In this document: piece after piece, positions 1 to 7,900 of the stretch
Position numbering within the stretch: position 1 is the stretch's first letter
How the letters are laid out: every line of letters starts with the position of its first letter
Assembly: GCA_017938925.1 (NCBI GenBank)
Contig: JAGBAO010000010.1
Coordinates: 62,001 to 126,000, forward strand
Direction of reading: 5' to 3'
DNA length: 64,000 nt
Source of the DNA: Bacteroidales bacterium
GTDB taxonomy: Bacteria > Bacteroidota > Bacteroidia > Bacteroidales > UBA932
The notes under the pieces: generated by a model
Database searches by the model: none
What the model was told of the DNA's origin: nothing
What the model saw: only the letters and a program-made list of their open reading frames with translations
Position numbers and translations under genes: made by a program

Positions 1-1
1 C

Positions 2-721
2 ATACTCATCGAGACTTCGACCGCACTCTGCTCCGTAGCACTGGCAGAAGACGGTGCAGTGACCGCATACCGCGAAAGTTCAGAGCCCAAGGCCCACGCG
101 TCCCTCACAGCTGTTTTCGTGCAGGAAGTGCTTGCAGAAAGAGGTGTGACTCTTGCGGATTGCGACGCAGTGTGCGTGAGCATGGGCCCGGGATCTTACA
201 CCGGACTCCGCGTGGGAGTATCCACTGCCAAGGGACTGTGTTTCGGAAGCGGAAAGCCGCTGCTTGCCGTCGGAACACTGGACACCCTGGTTGCACAGGC
301 GGGAGAGATTCCCGGTCAAGCCGGGAATGACGGAAGTTCCCCATACAGTTTCTTAATCCCGATGATCGATGCCCGCAGGATGGAGGTGTACGCAGCAGTG
401 TGGGGGCGCGCAGCTGCCGGAGAATGCGGTCACTGCATGAAACAGATCACCGAAACAGCACCGGTAATAGTTGACGAAAACAGCTTTGCAGAATATCTGG
501 AGCAGGGACCGGTTCTCTTTATAGGAGACGGCGCCGGCAAATGTGCTGATGTCATAAAGCATCCGAACGCTCATTTCTGCCAGTGCCACCCAAAAGCATC
601 CTCAATGCTCTCCCCTGCCCTCGAGGCCCTTCGCGCCGGCAACTTCAAGGACGTGGCCTACTTCGAGCCATTCTACCTCAAGGAATTCGTCGCCACCGTC
701 AGCAAGAAGAAACTCTTCTAG
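2..721 (+). CDS. tsaB: tRNA threonylcarbamoyladenosine biosynthesis protein TsaB (5' partial)
   Basis: TsaB is the inactive Kae1-like partner of TsaD in the complex that adds threonylcarbamoyl to A37 of ANN-decoding tRNAs. The reading frame is open from base 2 and begins ILIETSTALCSVAL, the ASKHA N-terminus that normally follows only one to three residues, so the start codon is just outside the window. The GTG at 59 is internal. The motif SMGPGSYTGLRVGVSTAKG is diagnostic, as is PMIDARRMEVYAA. Oddity: the loop between these motifs reads GEIPGQAGNDG and is encoded by a perfect-stem palindrome (305-334) found again inside tilS. The gene ends with TAG at 719 and faces a decayed rhuM on the other strand. 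Confidence 0.93.
   Translation: MLIETSTALCSVALAEDGAVTAYRESSEPKAHASLTAVFVQEVLAERGVTLADCDAVCVSMGPGSYTGLRVGVSTAKGLCFGSGKPLLAVGTLDTLVAQAGEIPGQAGNDGSSPYSFLIPMIDARRMEVYAAVWGRAAAGECGHCMKQITETAPVIVDENSFAEYLEQGPVLFIGDGAGKCADVIKHPNAHFCQCHPKASSMLSPALEALRAGNFKDVAYFEPFYLKEFVATVSKKKLF
305..334. repeat. Palindromic repeat inside tsaB
   Basis: The core is an 8-bp perfect stem, ATTCCCGG at 308-315 and CCGGGAAT at 321-328, around the loop TCAAG, followed by GACGGA. It matches the copy in tilS (57248-57277) at 29 of 30 bases. It is translated in frame as EIPGQAGNDG. Confidence 0.85.
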
Positions 722-740
722 AGGGACGCTCAACATAACT

Positions 741-1198
741 TTACAGCACCATCTTAGGCGGGATGGTCATCCTGGAAAAGGCGAAGAGTTTCTTACCGAG
801 GTCTTTCAGGGAGGCGCCGACTTCACCCGATATCCGACGGAAATTATTACATCCAGGCTGAACATCTTGACCGGTTTATCAGAATTTGCAAAGTGCAAAA
901 AATGCACATTGCTTTTTTCATCAAGCTCATGTTCCTCAAAGATCTTACGAATATGTTTTGTAATGACTGTACGCTCTCTTCCGAACAATTCAGCCATCTG
1001 CGCCTGCGTCAACCACACAGTATCATCCTCCACCTTCACCTCCAAGCGGGTGATTTCATCCGGCTGATACACGACAATCTCACCGGTCTCCAAGGGGCCG
1101 TTTTCCATATGGCTCAGCCTTAGCCTTCCTTTCTTCAAATCATTCTCCATGCCTTTTTGCCCGAAGTTCTGAATCTCTTCCGGCAAAGACAAGTTCAT
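741..1198 (-). pseudogene. RhuM family protein remnant (internal deletion plus frameshift)
   Basis: RhuM proteins are predicted DNA-binding proteins of about 330 residues, often found in mobile or restriction-linked islands. The open N-terminal part (stop at 806) contains the family block TVWLTQAQMAELFGRERT, then ITKHIRKIFEEHELDEKSNV and FSLDVIISVGYRVKS, and then stops. In another frame, directly at the junction, the sequence resumes as GASLKDLGKKLFAFSR and ends at TAA 741-743; this is the family's normal C-terminus. About 200 central residues are therefore missing and the frame is broken. The first 30 residues look foreign to the family, so the original start may be the ATG at 1108. Almost certainly non-functional as RhuM, although the helix-turn-helix part could still be made. 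Confidence 0.8.
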
Positions 1199-1331
1199 TC
1201 GTCACATTTTTCTCTTTTTTATCATTTTTGCTTTTTCTTAGTCTGTTTTGCAGGGTACTACAGAAAAGAGAAAGTAGGAATGTTTGGACTGCTTGTTGCA
1301 ATGGAAAGAGGCAACCATAACATTTAAGAAT

Positions 1332-1448
1332 ATGAATGCTGATTATTTCTGGCTGATCATGGCCGCCGTGATTGTCATCGCCCTCATCGTACAGATTGTC
1401 ATCGACAAACGCAAATCCGAGAAATCCAAGAAGGAAAAGCACAGGTAA
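1332..1448 (+). CDS. Small single-pass membrane protein, 38 residues
   Basis: ATG at 1332, TAA at 1446. Residues 6-24 (FWLIMAAVIVIALIVQIVI) form one clear membrane segment, followed by a strongly basic tail ending KSKKEKHR; this predicts an N-out, C-in topology. A strong hairpin terminator follows at 1477, which fits a real transcript. There is no obvious Shine-Dalgarno, as usual in this phylum. I recognise no family and function is unknown. Support is the composition and the terminator only. Confidence 0.5.
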   Translation: MNADYFWLIMAAVIVIALIVQIVIDKRKSEKSKKEKHR

Positions 1449-1476
1449 CATCCTGCGAATCAACACAAAACAAAAA

Positions 1477-1515
1477 CAGACCTGCATCCAATGGAGCAGG
1501 TCTGCAGTATTTTTT
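1477..1515. terminator. Bidirectional Rho-independent terminator
   Basis: A perfect 9-bp stem, CAGACCTGC (1477-1485) and GCAGGTCTG (1496-1504), with a 10-base loop. It is followed on the plus strand by T6, and on the minus strand the 3' side reads TTTTTGTTTTG. It can therefore end both the 38-residue gene and the convergent lipoprotein at 1523. Confidence 0.8.
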
Positions 1516-1522
1516 AAAAAGG

Positions 1523-2662
1523 CTATTTCAGGAGATCGTTCAGGAGTTTGCGGAGGGACTTTTCGTCCACCGCCTGACCGTCCACAAGGCCGCCGTCACT
1601 TATTATATATACGGCAGGAAGAGCCGCAAGATTATAAGTAAGGACATACGGAGACTGGGCACCGCGGCTATCGCAGACATTAATCCAAGGAAGCTTCTGC
1701 TCCTTCACGACCTTGGCCCAGAGAGCCTTGTCGGGATCCATCGCCACCTGGTAGATCTCGAATCCACGCTTGTGATAGTCATCATAGACACCCTTGAGGA
1801 CATCAAGGTTGAACATCTTCTGGGATGCATCTGCCGCGCTCCAGAAATACACCATCACAACCTTTGAATCAACCTCGCTGAGCTTGATCTTTTTCGCCTG
1901 TATATCAGGAAGTTCAATCTCAGGATATCCCACTTCCTGAGCCGAACTGAGCCGAGCTTCAAGCTCCATATAACCGAAACGTCTGTCTGCCTCATTCCGG
2001 AGTGCCTTCACATATTTCGAATCAGGATATACCGTCTCGAGGGTATCAGCGACATTCCTGAAATGAATTGCATCCGTGTTCTGTCCGAAAACCGGCAGTT
2101 CCGCTCCGAAATTCTGGAACAGAACCTGAACAGAAGTGAGCGAACGGCTGTTTGCCATCACGTAACGGACGCAGTTCCTGTAGTGCTCCACATATGCCTG
2201 TCCCATCTGCTTCTTCAGCGCCTCTGCCTCATTGGCAGCTGCGGTCTGAAGCTTATCTGCAAGGACATTCAGCTGAGCAAGAGCTGCTGCATGATCCTTC
2301 TCAACCTGAGCGAGTCTCACAGACTCCTCCGAGCCCTTCACCGAGAAATTGCCGAGAGTATCTGCCTGCACGGAGACCTTGTCCCCTGCCTCAAGAAGAA
2401 GCGAAGCCACCTTGGTGGTGCCGTGGAAAAGATACACAAACTCAGGCTGTCCCTTCTCCACCTCGACCTTGTATGCAAAGTGGCCGGAAGCATCGGTCTT
2501 CACAGTATCCAGAATCTCGTACCTGTTGACATTCAAGAGCTTGACAACGACGTCTGAAGAAGCCGCACCTTCAAGTACGCCTTCCACTTTTGCTCCATCA
2601 GAGCACGCAGCCGCGAACACTGTCGCAGCTGCAATTGCAAATATCCTACTGAATCTTGACAT
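1523..2662 (-). CDS. Lipoprotein with DUF4369-like and thioredoxin-like domains, active cysteines absent
   Basis: A 379-residue exported lipoprotein: MSRFSRIFAIAAATVFAAAC gives a lipobox cysteine at 20. This ATG lies within the last codons of the HIT gene; longer upstream extensions lack a signal peptide and were not used. An N-terminal beta domain (about 21-115) resembles DUF4369. A helical linker follows, and then a TlpA/AhpC-like thioredoxin fold (about 255-379) with the cis-proline region LAALPAVYII. The usual WCxxC site is replaced by FWSAADASQK, so there is no redox cysteine pair. It is probably a periplasmic binding or scaffold protein rather than an oxidoreductase. Third gene of the greA-HIT operon. 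Confidence 0.8.
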   Translation of the reverse strand: MSRFSRIFAIAAATVFAAACSDGAKVEGVLEGAASSDVVVKLLNVNRYEILDTVKTDASGHFAYKVEVEKGQPEFVYLFHGTTKVASLLLEAGDKVSVQADTLGNFSVKGSEESVRLAQVEKDHAAALAQLNVLADKLQTAAANEAEALKKQMGQAYVEHYRNCVRYVMANSRSLTSVQVLFQNFGAELPVFGQNTDAIHFRNVADTLETVYPDSKYVKALRNEADRRFGYMELEARLSSAQEVGYPEIELPDIQAKKIKLSEVDSKVVMVYFWSAADASQKMFNLDVLKGVYDDYHKRGFEIYQVAMDPDKALWAKVVKEQKLPWINVCDSRGAQSPYVLTYNLAALPAVYIISDGGLVDGQAVDEKSLRKLLNDLLK

Positions 2663-3053
2663 ATTCATTATAGATTGACGAAGCGATCTGTGCAAACTCT
2701 GCAGGAGAAAGCTCCAGTTTCTTCTTACGGAAATCCATATCAGCCTCTGACTGAAGCGGCACGAGGTGGATGTGGGTGTGAGGAACCTCCATTCCAAGTA
2801 CTGCAACACCTACCCTCTTGCAAGGAATGGCCGCCTTGATTGCCTGGGCAACAGTCCTGGCAAAGTCACAGAGACCGGCATAGGTCTCGGAGTCTAGGTT
2901 GAAGATATAGTCCTCTTCCGTCTTCTTAGGGATCACGAGAGTGTGTCCCGCAGCCATCGGAGCGATGTCCAGGAAGGCGTAGAAATCATCGTTCTCCGCC
3001 ACCTTGAATGAAGGGATATCACCGTCGGCTATTTTGGTAAAAATCGTTGACAT
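2646..3053 (-). CDS. HIT family nucleotide-binding protein
   Basis: 135 residues, full length for the Hint branch of the histidine-triad superfamily, which hydrolyses or transfers AMP from phosphoramidates and related nucleotides in the cytoplasm. The triad is visible as HTHIHLVPL near residue 93, and the N-terminus (IFTKIADGDIPSFKVAEND, then FLDIAPMAAGHTLVIPKK) is typical. It follows greA by a single base and overlaps the start of the next lipoprotein gene, so the three are probably one transcript. The physiological substrate cannot be read from sequence. Confidence 0.93.
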   Translation of the reverse strand: MSTIFTKIADGDIPSFKVAENDDFYAFLDIAPMAAGHTLVIPKKTEEDYIFNLDSETYAGLCDFARTVAQAIKAAIPCKRVGVAVLGMEVPHTHIHLVPLQSEADMDFRKKKLELSPAEFAQIASSIYNEYVKIQ

Positions 3054-3054
3054 A

Positions 3055-3522
3055 TTACAAGGTGATTTCGAGGATTTCGAACTTGATCACACCGGCAGGA
3101 ACCTTCGCCTCCACTGTCTCACCCACTCCGTGTCCCATGAGAGCCTGACCGATAGGGGTCTTCACTGCAAGCTTGCCTGACATGAAGTCTGCCTCCTGCT
3201 CGCTCACAAGGGTGAAGTTCATTATCTGATTGGTATTGAGATTCTTCACCTTCACCTTATTGAGCATCTGCACCTTGTCGGTTCCGATCTGCGACTCGTC
3301 GATCACACGGGCATTGGCAACAAGATTCTGAAGTTTTGCGATATTAAGTTCAAGAAGTCCCTGAGCCTCGCGTGCCGCCTCATATTCAGCATTCTCCGAA
3401 AGGTCTCCCTTATCACGTGCTTCAGCAATAGCTGCTGAAATGACAGGACGCTGGGCAATCGCCTCCGCAAGTTCCTTCTTAAGTTTGTCCAGACCCTCTT
3501 GGGTCATATACTGTAGTGCCAT
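3055..3522 (-). CDS. greA: Transcription elongation factor GreA
   Basis: 155 residues, normal length. GreA inserts its coiled coil into the RNA polymerase secondary channel and stimulates cleavage of backtracked RNA. The N-terminal coiled coil carries the acidic tip EARDKGDLSENAEY, with the two acidic residues needed for cleavage. The C-terminal FKBP-like domain ends with TPIGQALMGHGVGETVEA. It is first gene of an operon with a HIT protein and a thioredoxin-like lipoprotein. A TATATTTG -7 box at 3596-3603 and a small leader hairpin lie upstream. Confidence 0.97.
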   Translation of the reverse strand: MALQYMTQEGLDKLKKELAEAIAQRPVISAAIAEARDKGDLSENAEYEAAREAQGLLELNIAKLQNLVANARVIDESQIGTDKVQMLNKVKVKNLNTNQIMNFTLVSEQEADFMSGKLAVKTPIGQALMGHGVGETVEAKVPAGVIKFEILEITL

Positions 3523-3560
3523 AATTATTGATGTTTATTTAATTACATAATAAATAAGGA

Positions 3561-3580
3561 GTTCTGTCGTGAAACAGAAC
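3561..3580. other. Hairpin in the greA leader
   Basis: GTTCTGT (3561-3567) pairs perfectly with ACAGAAC (3574-3580) around a 6-base loop. It lies between the -7 box and the greA start, about 40 bases upstream of the ATG. There is no T run, so it is not a typical terminator. A role in leader stability or translation is only a guess. Confidence 0.5.
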
Positions 3581-3595
3581 CCTTTGACTTCTTTG

Positions 3596-3603
3596 CAAAT
3601 ATA
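3596..3603 (-). promoter_or_regulatory. Bacteroidetes -7 box for greA
   Basis: TATATTTG on the minus strand matches the TAnnTTTG consensus of the primary sigma factor in this phylum. It would start transcription roughly 65 bases before greA. No convincing TTTG -33 element at standard spacing was found. Confidence 0.5.
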
Positions 3604-3627
3604 GCAAATTTATCTTAGAAAAGCATT

Positions 3628-4056
3628 CTATTCCAAATATTTCGGTTTCATTATCTCCGAATACACAATGAGTTTCTTCGGATCTATCCTCTCTTTCTGT
3701 TCAGGCTCTTCTTCCTGAAGAATCGGTGCAGTCACCGGTTTCACCGAACGAGGGGCCTCCTCAACCGGAGCTACAACCGGAGCCGGAGCTACCGGTTCAA
3801 TAGCCACAGGCTTTGGAACACTCACCTGCCTGGACTGCTCGGCATCAGGTGCTACCGGTCCCATCGGAAACTCCTCCGCGTCCTCAGAAGGGGCCACTGG
3901 AGGAAAGACCTCCGCACCCTCCTCACCGAAAAGGTCTGCAAGTTCCTTGAATCTGCCAACCTTAGCCGGTTTTCCAGCTGACTTGAGCTTCTTCTCGATG
4001 ACCTTGAATCCAAGGCCAAGGGCAAGCGCCAGTACGGTTATTATTATATCTTCCAT
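3628..4056 (-). CDS. Conserved small membrane protein with Pro/Val-rich tail
   Basis: 142 residues from the ATG at 4056. The 18 extra upstream codons come from the palindrome at the end of ribF and lack coding character. An N-terminal membrane segment (MEDIIITVLALALGLGFKVI) is followed by an acidic, proline- and valine-rich low-complexity region. The compact C-terminus KKLIVYSEIMKPKYLE looks like a conserved anchor motif. I do not recognise a named family and the function is unknown. It sits 11 bases after ribF in the same direction and may share its transcript. Confidence 0.7.
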   Translation of the reverse strand: MEDIIITVLALALGLGFKVIEKKLKSAGKPAKVGRFKELADLFGEEGAEVFPPVAPSEDAEEFPMGPVAPDAEQSRQVSVPKPVAIEPVAPAPVVAPVEEAPRSVKPVTAPILQEEEPEQKERIDPKKLIVYSEIMKPKYLE

Positions 4057-4067
4057 AATCCTATGGT

Positions 4068-4994
4068 TTATAGATTCCTCGACTCCATTCTGCCGCTCGG
4101 AATGACACAAAGATGTCTTATCACCTTACGGCAGGCATCCCGGTCCTTCTCCAACTGGACCCTGAGGTCCTCAAGAGAATCGAACCTGACCTCCGCCCTT
4201 ATTCGGGAAACAAAGGTCACTTCCAGGTCGAGGCCGTATATATCCTCATCAAAATCGAATATATTGGTCTCGATCGTCCGGGCATTGCCAATGCCGACGG
4301 TCGGTCTGCATCCCACATTGCACATTCCGAAATACTCATTATCCAGCGCACGCACCTTTACGAAATACACTCCGTTGCCCGGGACGAGTTTCAAAGGCTC
4401 ATAAAGCTGCATGTTGGCTGTCGGAAAGCCTATAGTACGTCCAAGCCTGTTGCCTGCCACAACCACTCCCTGAAGGGAATAATCATATCCAAGCATTGCC
4501 GACGCCTCCTGCACGTCACCCGCCTCAAGCCTTTCGCGGATCTTGGTGGAGCTTACGGCATACCCTTTCTCCGAAGGCACCATATCCGTCCTTATGACCT
4601 CTATCCCGAGTTCAGCAGCGGCGGTGGCGACCTCATCCGCACCGGCGGCATCACAGCCTATCCTGTTGTCATATCCAAGCAGAACGGTCCTGGCGCCAAA
4701 CCTGTCCATGAGCATGCAGAGATACTCCCTCATGGTCATGGCGCTGAAGTCCTTCGTGAACTGAAGCACCTCAACATGATCGACCCCCAGACCGTGAAGG
4801 ATGTCCTTCTTCTCCTGAAGAGTCGTAAGAAGCCTCAGGTCACGGGCTCCTTTTTGCAGCACATTACGGGGATGCGGCCAGAAAGTGATGACCGTGCTTT
4901 CATCCCCGCGTACTGCAGCAGCTTCAACGAGCTGCCTTATGACATGACGGTGTCCGACGTGGACACCGTCGAAAAATCCGGTTGCTACAACCAT
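4068..4994 (-). CDS. ribF: Bifunctional riboflavin kinase/FAD synthetase RibF
   Basis: 308 residues. RibF phosphorylates riboflavin to FMN and then adenylylates it to FAD. The N-terminal nucleotidyltransferase carries GFFDGVHVGHRHVI and the SSTKIRERL motif near residue 150. The C-terminal kinase carries GRTIGFPTANM and ends its core at DLRVQLEKDRDACRK. The last dozen residues (VIPSGRMESRNL) and the approach to the stop are encoded by a dispersed palindrome (4073-4107), a lineage-specific tail. The start overlaps the end of the glycogen synthase/phosphorylase gene by 10 bases. Confidence 0.95.
   Translation of the reverse strand: MVVATGFFDGVHVGHRHVIRQLVEAAAVRGDESTVITFWPHPRNVLQKGARDLRLLTTLQEKKDILHGLGVDHVEVLQFTKDFSAMTMREYLCMLMDRFGARTVLLGYDNRIGCDAAGADEVATAAAELGIEVIRTDMVPSEKGYAVSSTKIRERLEAGDVQEASAMLGYDYSLQGVVVAGNRLGRTIGFPTANMQLYEPLKLVPGNGVYFVKVRALDNEYFGMCNVGCRPTVGIGNARTIETNIFDFDEDIYGLDLEVTFVSRIRAEVRFDSLEDLRVQLEKDRDACRKVIRHLCVIPSGRMESRNL
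4073..4107. repeat. Palindromic repeat forming the ribF 3' end
   Basis: GATTCCTCGA...CTCGGAATGACA, an imperfect inverted repeat of the same general form as those at 13963 and 16038. It encodes the C-terminal residues of RibF on the minus strand. Confidence 0.65.
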
Positions 4995-7900
4995 CTTACA
5001 AGTTCAAAATCCTGTCTGTGAGGGAGTTTGTCGTTCTTTGCATAGATACGTCCTGCCACCTGATAGAGGCCTGACCTGTCAGGATTGATAGAAGCGACAT
5101 ACTTGGCCACGCCATCTACCGACTCTACCGGCTGGAAGTCATATTTCTCCTGGATGTGGAGCTTGCCCTTCTTGTCGAATGTCGCGAAAAGAAGCTCTAC
5201 TCCGATCTCCTCAGCCTTGAGGTCTCCGATATTGAGCACGATCTCGCCGTTGAATGCACTTCCGATGGCGATGCTGTCGCTGTTGCTGTCAGGCATGCTG
5301 ACTGAAACCACCTCGACATTCTTCCACTCGCGACGGAGTCTCTTCTTCCATGCTGCGATCTCACGAGCCTGTGCATAGTCATCTGCTACGATGCCGTCGA
5401 CACGTGCTGCCTGAGGTACATAGTACTGGTCGATGTAGTCTGTGAGCATACGGTTGGTAGTGAAGTTGCAGGCCACCTGTGCCACACAGTTCTTGATATA
5501 CTCGATCCAGTCTGCTGAACGTCCTGTAGAAAGGCTCTTGTTGTAGAATGTAGGAGCGATCTCGTTCTCGATGATGTTGTAGATTGTTGCTGCATCGAGC
5601 TCGTCCTGATAGTTCTGGTCGTCGTAAGTACGCTCCATAGGGAGTGCCCAGCCGGCACCCTGCTTGTAGCCTTCAACCCACCATCCGTCGAGGACAGAGA
5701 AATGCATCACACCGTTCATCGCAGCCTTCTCTCCGGAAGTACCTGATGCCTCGAGAGGACGTGTAGGGTTGTTCATCCATACGTCAACACCCTGAACGAG
5801 GTACTTTGCAACTGTGATGTCATAGTTAGGAACAAAGACGATCTTGCCGATGAAACGTGGCTGCTTCGAGATGTCCACGATCATCTTGATCAGGTCCTGA
5901 CCTGCCTTGTCTGCCGGGTGAGCTTTACCTGCGAAGAGGAACTGTACAGGCTGCTTAGGATCGTTCACGATCTCAGCGAGTCTGTCGAGGTCACGGAACA
6001 GCAGGTGTGCTCTCTTATATGTAGCGAAACGACGTGCGAAACCGATCGTGAGGACGTCATCGCGAAGGTTCTCCTTGATTGTAACGACCTGCTTAGGTGA
6101 GTAGTGGTTTGCAGCAGCAGGGTCAGAGAGTCTTCTCTTCACCTCGTCGATGAGCTTCTTGCGGAGTGAAGTGCGGATGTTCCATACTTCCTCGTCAGAC
6201 ACCTTGTATATGCCGTCGAAGCATGACTTGTCGTAGTGGTGTGTCTTGAACTCCTCGCCGAACACTCTTGCGTGCACTTCCTTCCACTCCGGAGCTGTCC
6301 ATGTAGGATAGTGGACACCGTTTGTCACATAGCTTACATGAAGTTCCTCAGGAAGATAGCCAGGCCACATGTGACCGAGGATATCCTTGCTGACCTCACC
6401 GTGGAGCCATGACACGCCGTTCACGCCCTGCGAGATGTTTGCTGCGAGGATTGACATCGAGAACTTCTCGTTCACGTCAGCACCGTTGTTCTTTCCGAGA
6501 GCCATCATAGTCTCCCAGTCGATCTTCAGACGCTCAGGATAGTGGCCGATGTACTTGCGGAGGAGACCTTCGTCGAATGCATCGTGTCCTGCAGGAACCG
6601 GTGTGTGGGTAGTGAAGAGTGATGATGCCCTTACGACTTCGAGGGCCTCCTGGAACTCGAGGTGCTGCTCTGAGATGAGCTCACGAAGACGCTCAAGTCC
6701 GATGAAGGCAGCGTGTCCCTCGTTGCAGTGATATACCTGAGGGTTGATTCCAAGCTGACGGAGTGCACGGATACCGCCGACACCGAGGAGGAGCTCCTGC
6801 TTCAGACGGTTCTCCCAGTCTCCACCATAGAGGTTGTAGGTGATTGACCTGTCCTCCGGAAGGTTCTCAGGGATGTCGGTATCGAGGAGGTAGAGCTCTG
6901 TACGGCCCACATCCACTCTCCACAGACGTGCATTGAGGTTACGTCCAGGGAAGGCCACGCTGATGGTGATCCAGTTTCCGTTCTCGTCACGTACTGGGGT
7001 TGCCGGAATCTTGTTGAAGTCCTGTGCAACGTCCTCTGCAACCTGCTCTCCGTGAGCGGTGAGCTTCTGGTTGAAGTATCCGAAACGGTAGAGAAGACCG
7101 ACAGCGACAAGGTTGGTGTTCATGTCGGAAGTCTCCTTGATGTAGTCACCGGCAAGAATACCGAGACCACCTGAATATATCTTGAGTGATGTGTCCAGAC
7201 CGTACTCCATGCAGAAGTATGCAACTGAAGGAGTAGTGCGCTCTGCCTTGAGTGCCATATAAGCGTTGAACTCATCCATCACAGTCTTGAGGTCAGAGAG
7301 GAACTTCGTATCCTTCTCGAGTTTCTGATATCTCTTGAGGCTTACCTTGTCGAGCATCGCTATAGGGTTCTGGCCTGATGCCTCCCATGCCTGTGGGTCG
7401 ATTGATGCGAAAAGGTTCTTTGCTGACTCGTTCCAGCACCACCAAAGGTTCTTGGAAAGTATTTCGAGGTCTTTAAGTGAATCCGGAAGGTGACGAGTCA
7501 CGATCACACTGTTCCAGGTCGGCTGATTTACTTCAAATTTCTTGTACTGCATATTTTTTTCATTCTTGGCCATAGGATACGCTCCCTTGACCGATATTAA
7601 TTTCTCCAAAGCCTTGGAGTAGGCTTCCTTGTAATATACGATATTGTTTTCCCAAAGGGCTATTTCAGACACCTCCTTGGCGTTCTGCATATATCTCTTC
7701 CTGCTGTCCTTGCGGAGGGACGCCATCTCGATCACCCGCTGGGCCACGCCGTCCACCACTTCAAAGTAGTTGGAGTCGTTTCTGTCAAGCACTGTGATGC
7801 CAGGATGCTTCTTTCCGTAGTGAGTGCGGACCCAGAGGCCGAATCCTGCAAGAGTCGTTGTCAGAGTAGGGACTCTGAAGGCAAGACTCTCAAGAGGAGT

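Noticed and set aside
59-61. GTG at 59 as the tsaB start
   Set aside because: Conserved TsaB N-terminal sequence continues upstream to base 2, so the gene is cut by the window edge.
2663-2809. Extra 49 codons at the front of the thioredoxin-like lipoprotein
   Set aside because: They overlap the HIT gene and hide the signal peptide; the ATG at 2662 gives a clean lipobox.
4113-5021. Plus-strand open frame of about 300 codons opposite ribF
   Set aside because: ribF is unambiguous on the other strand and the product looks random.
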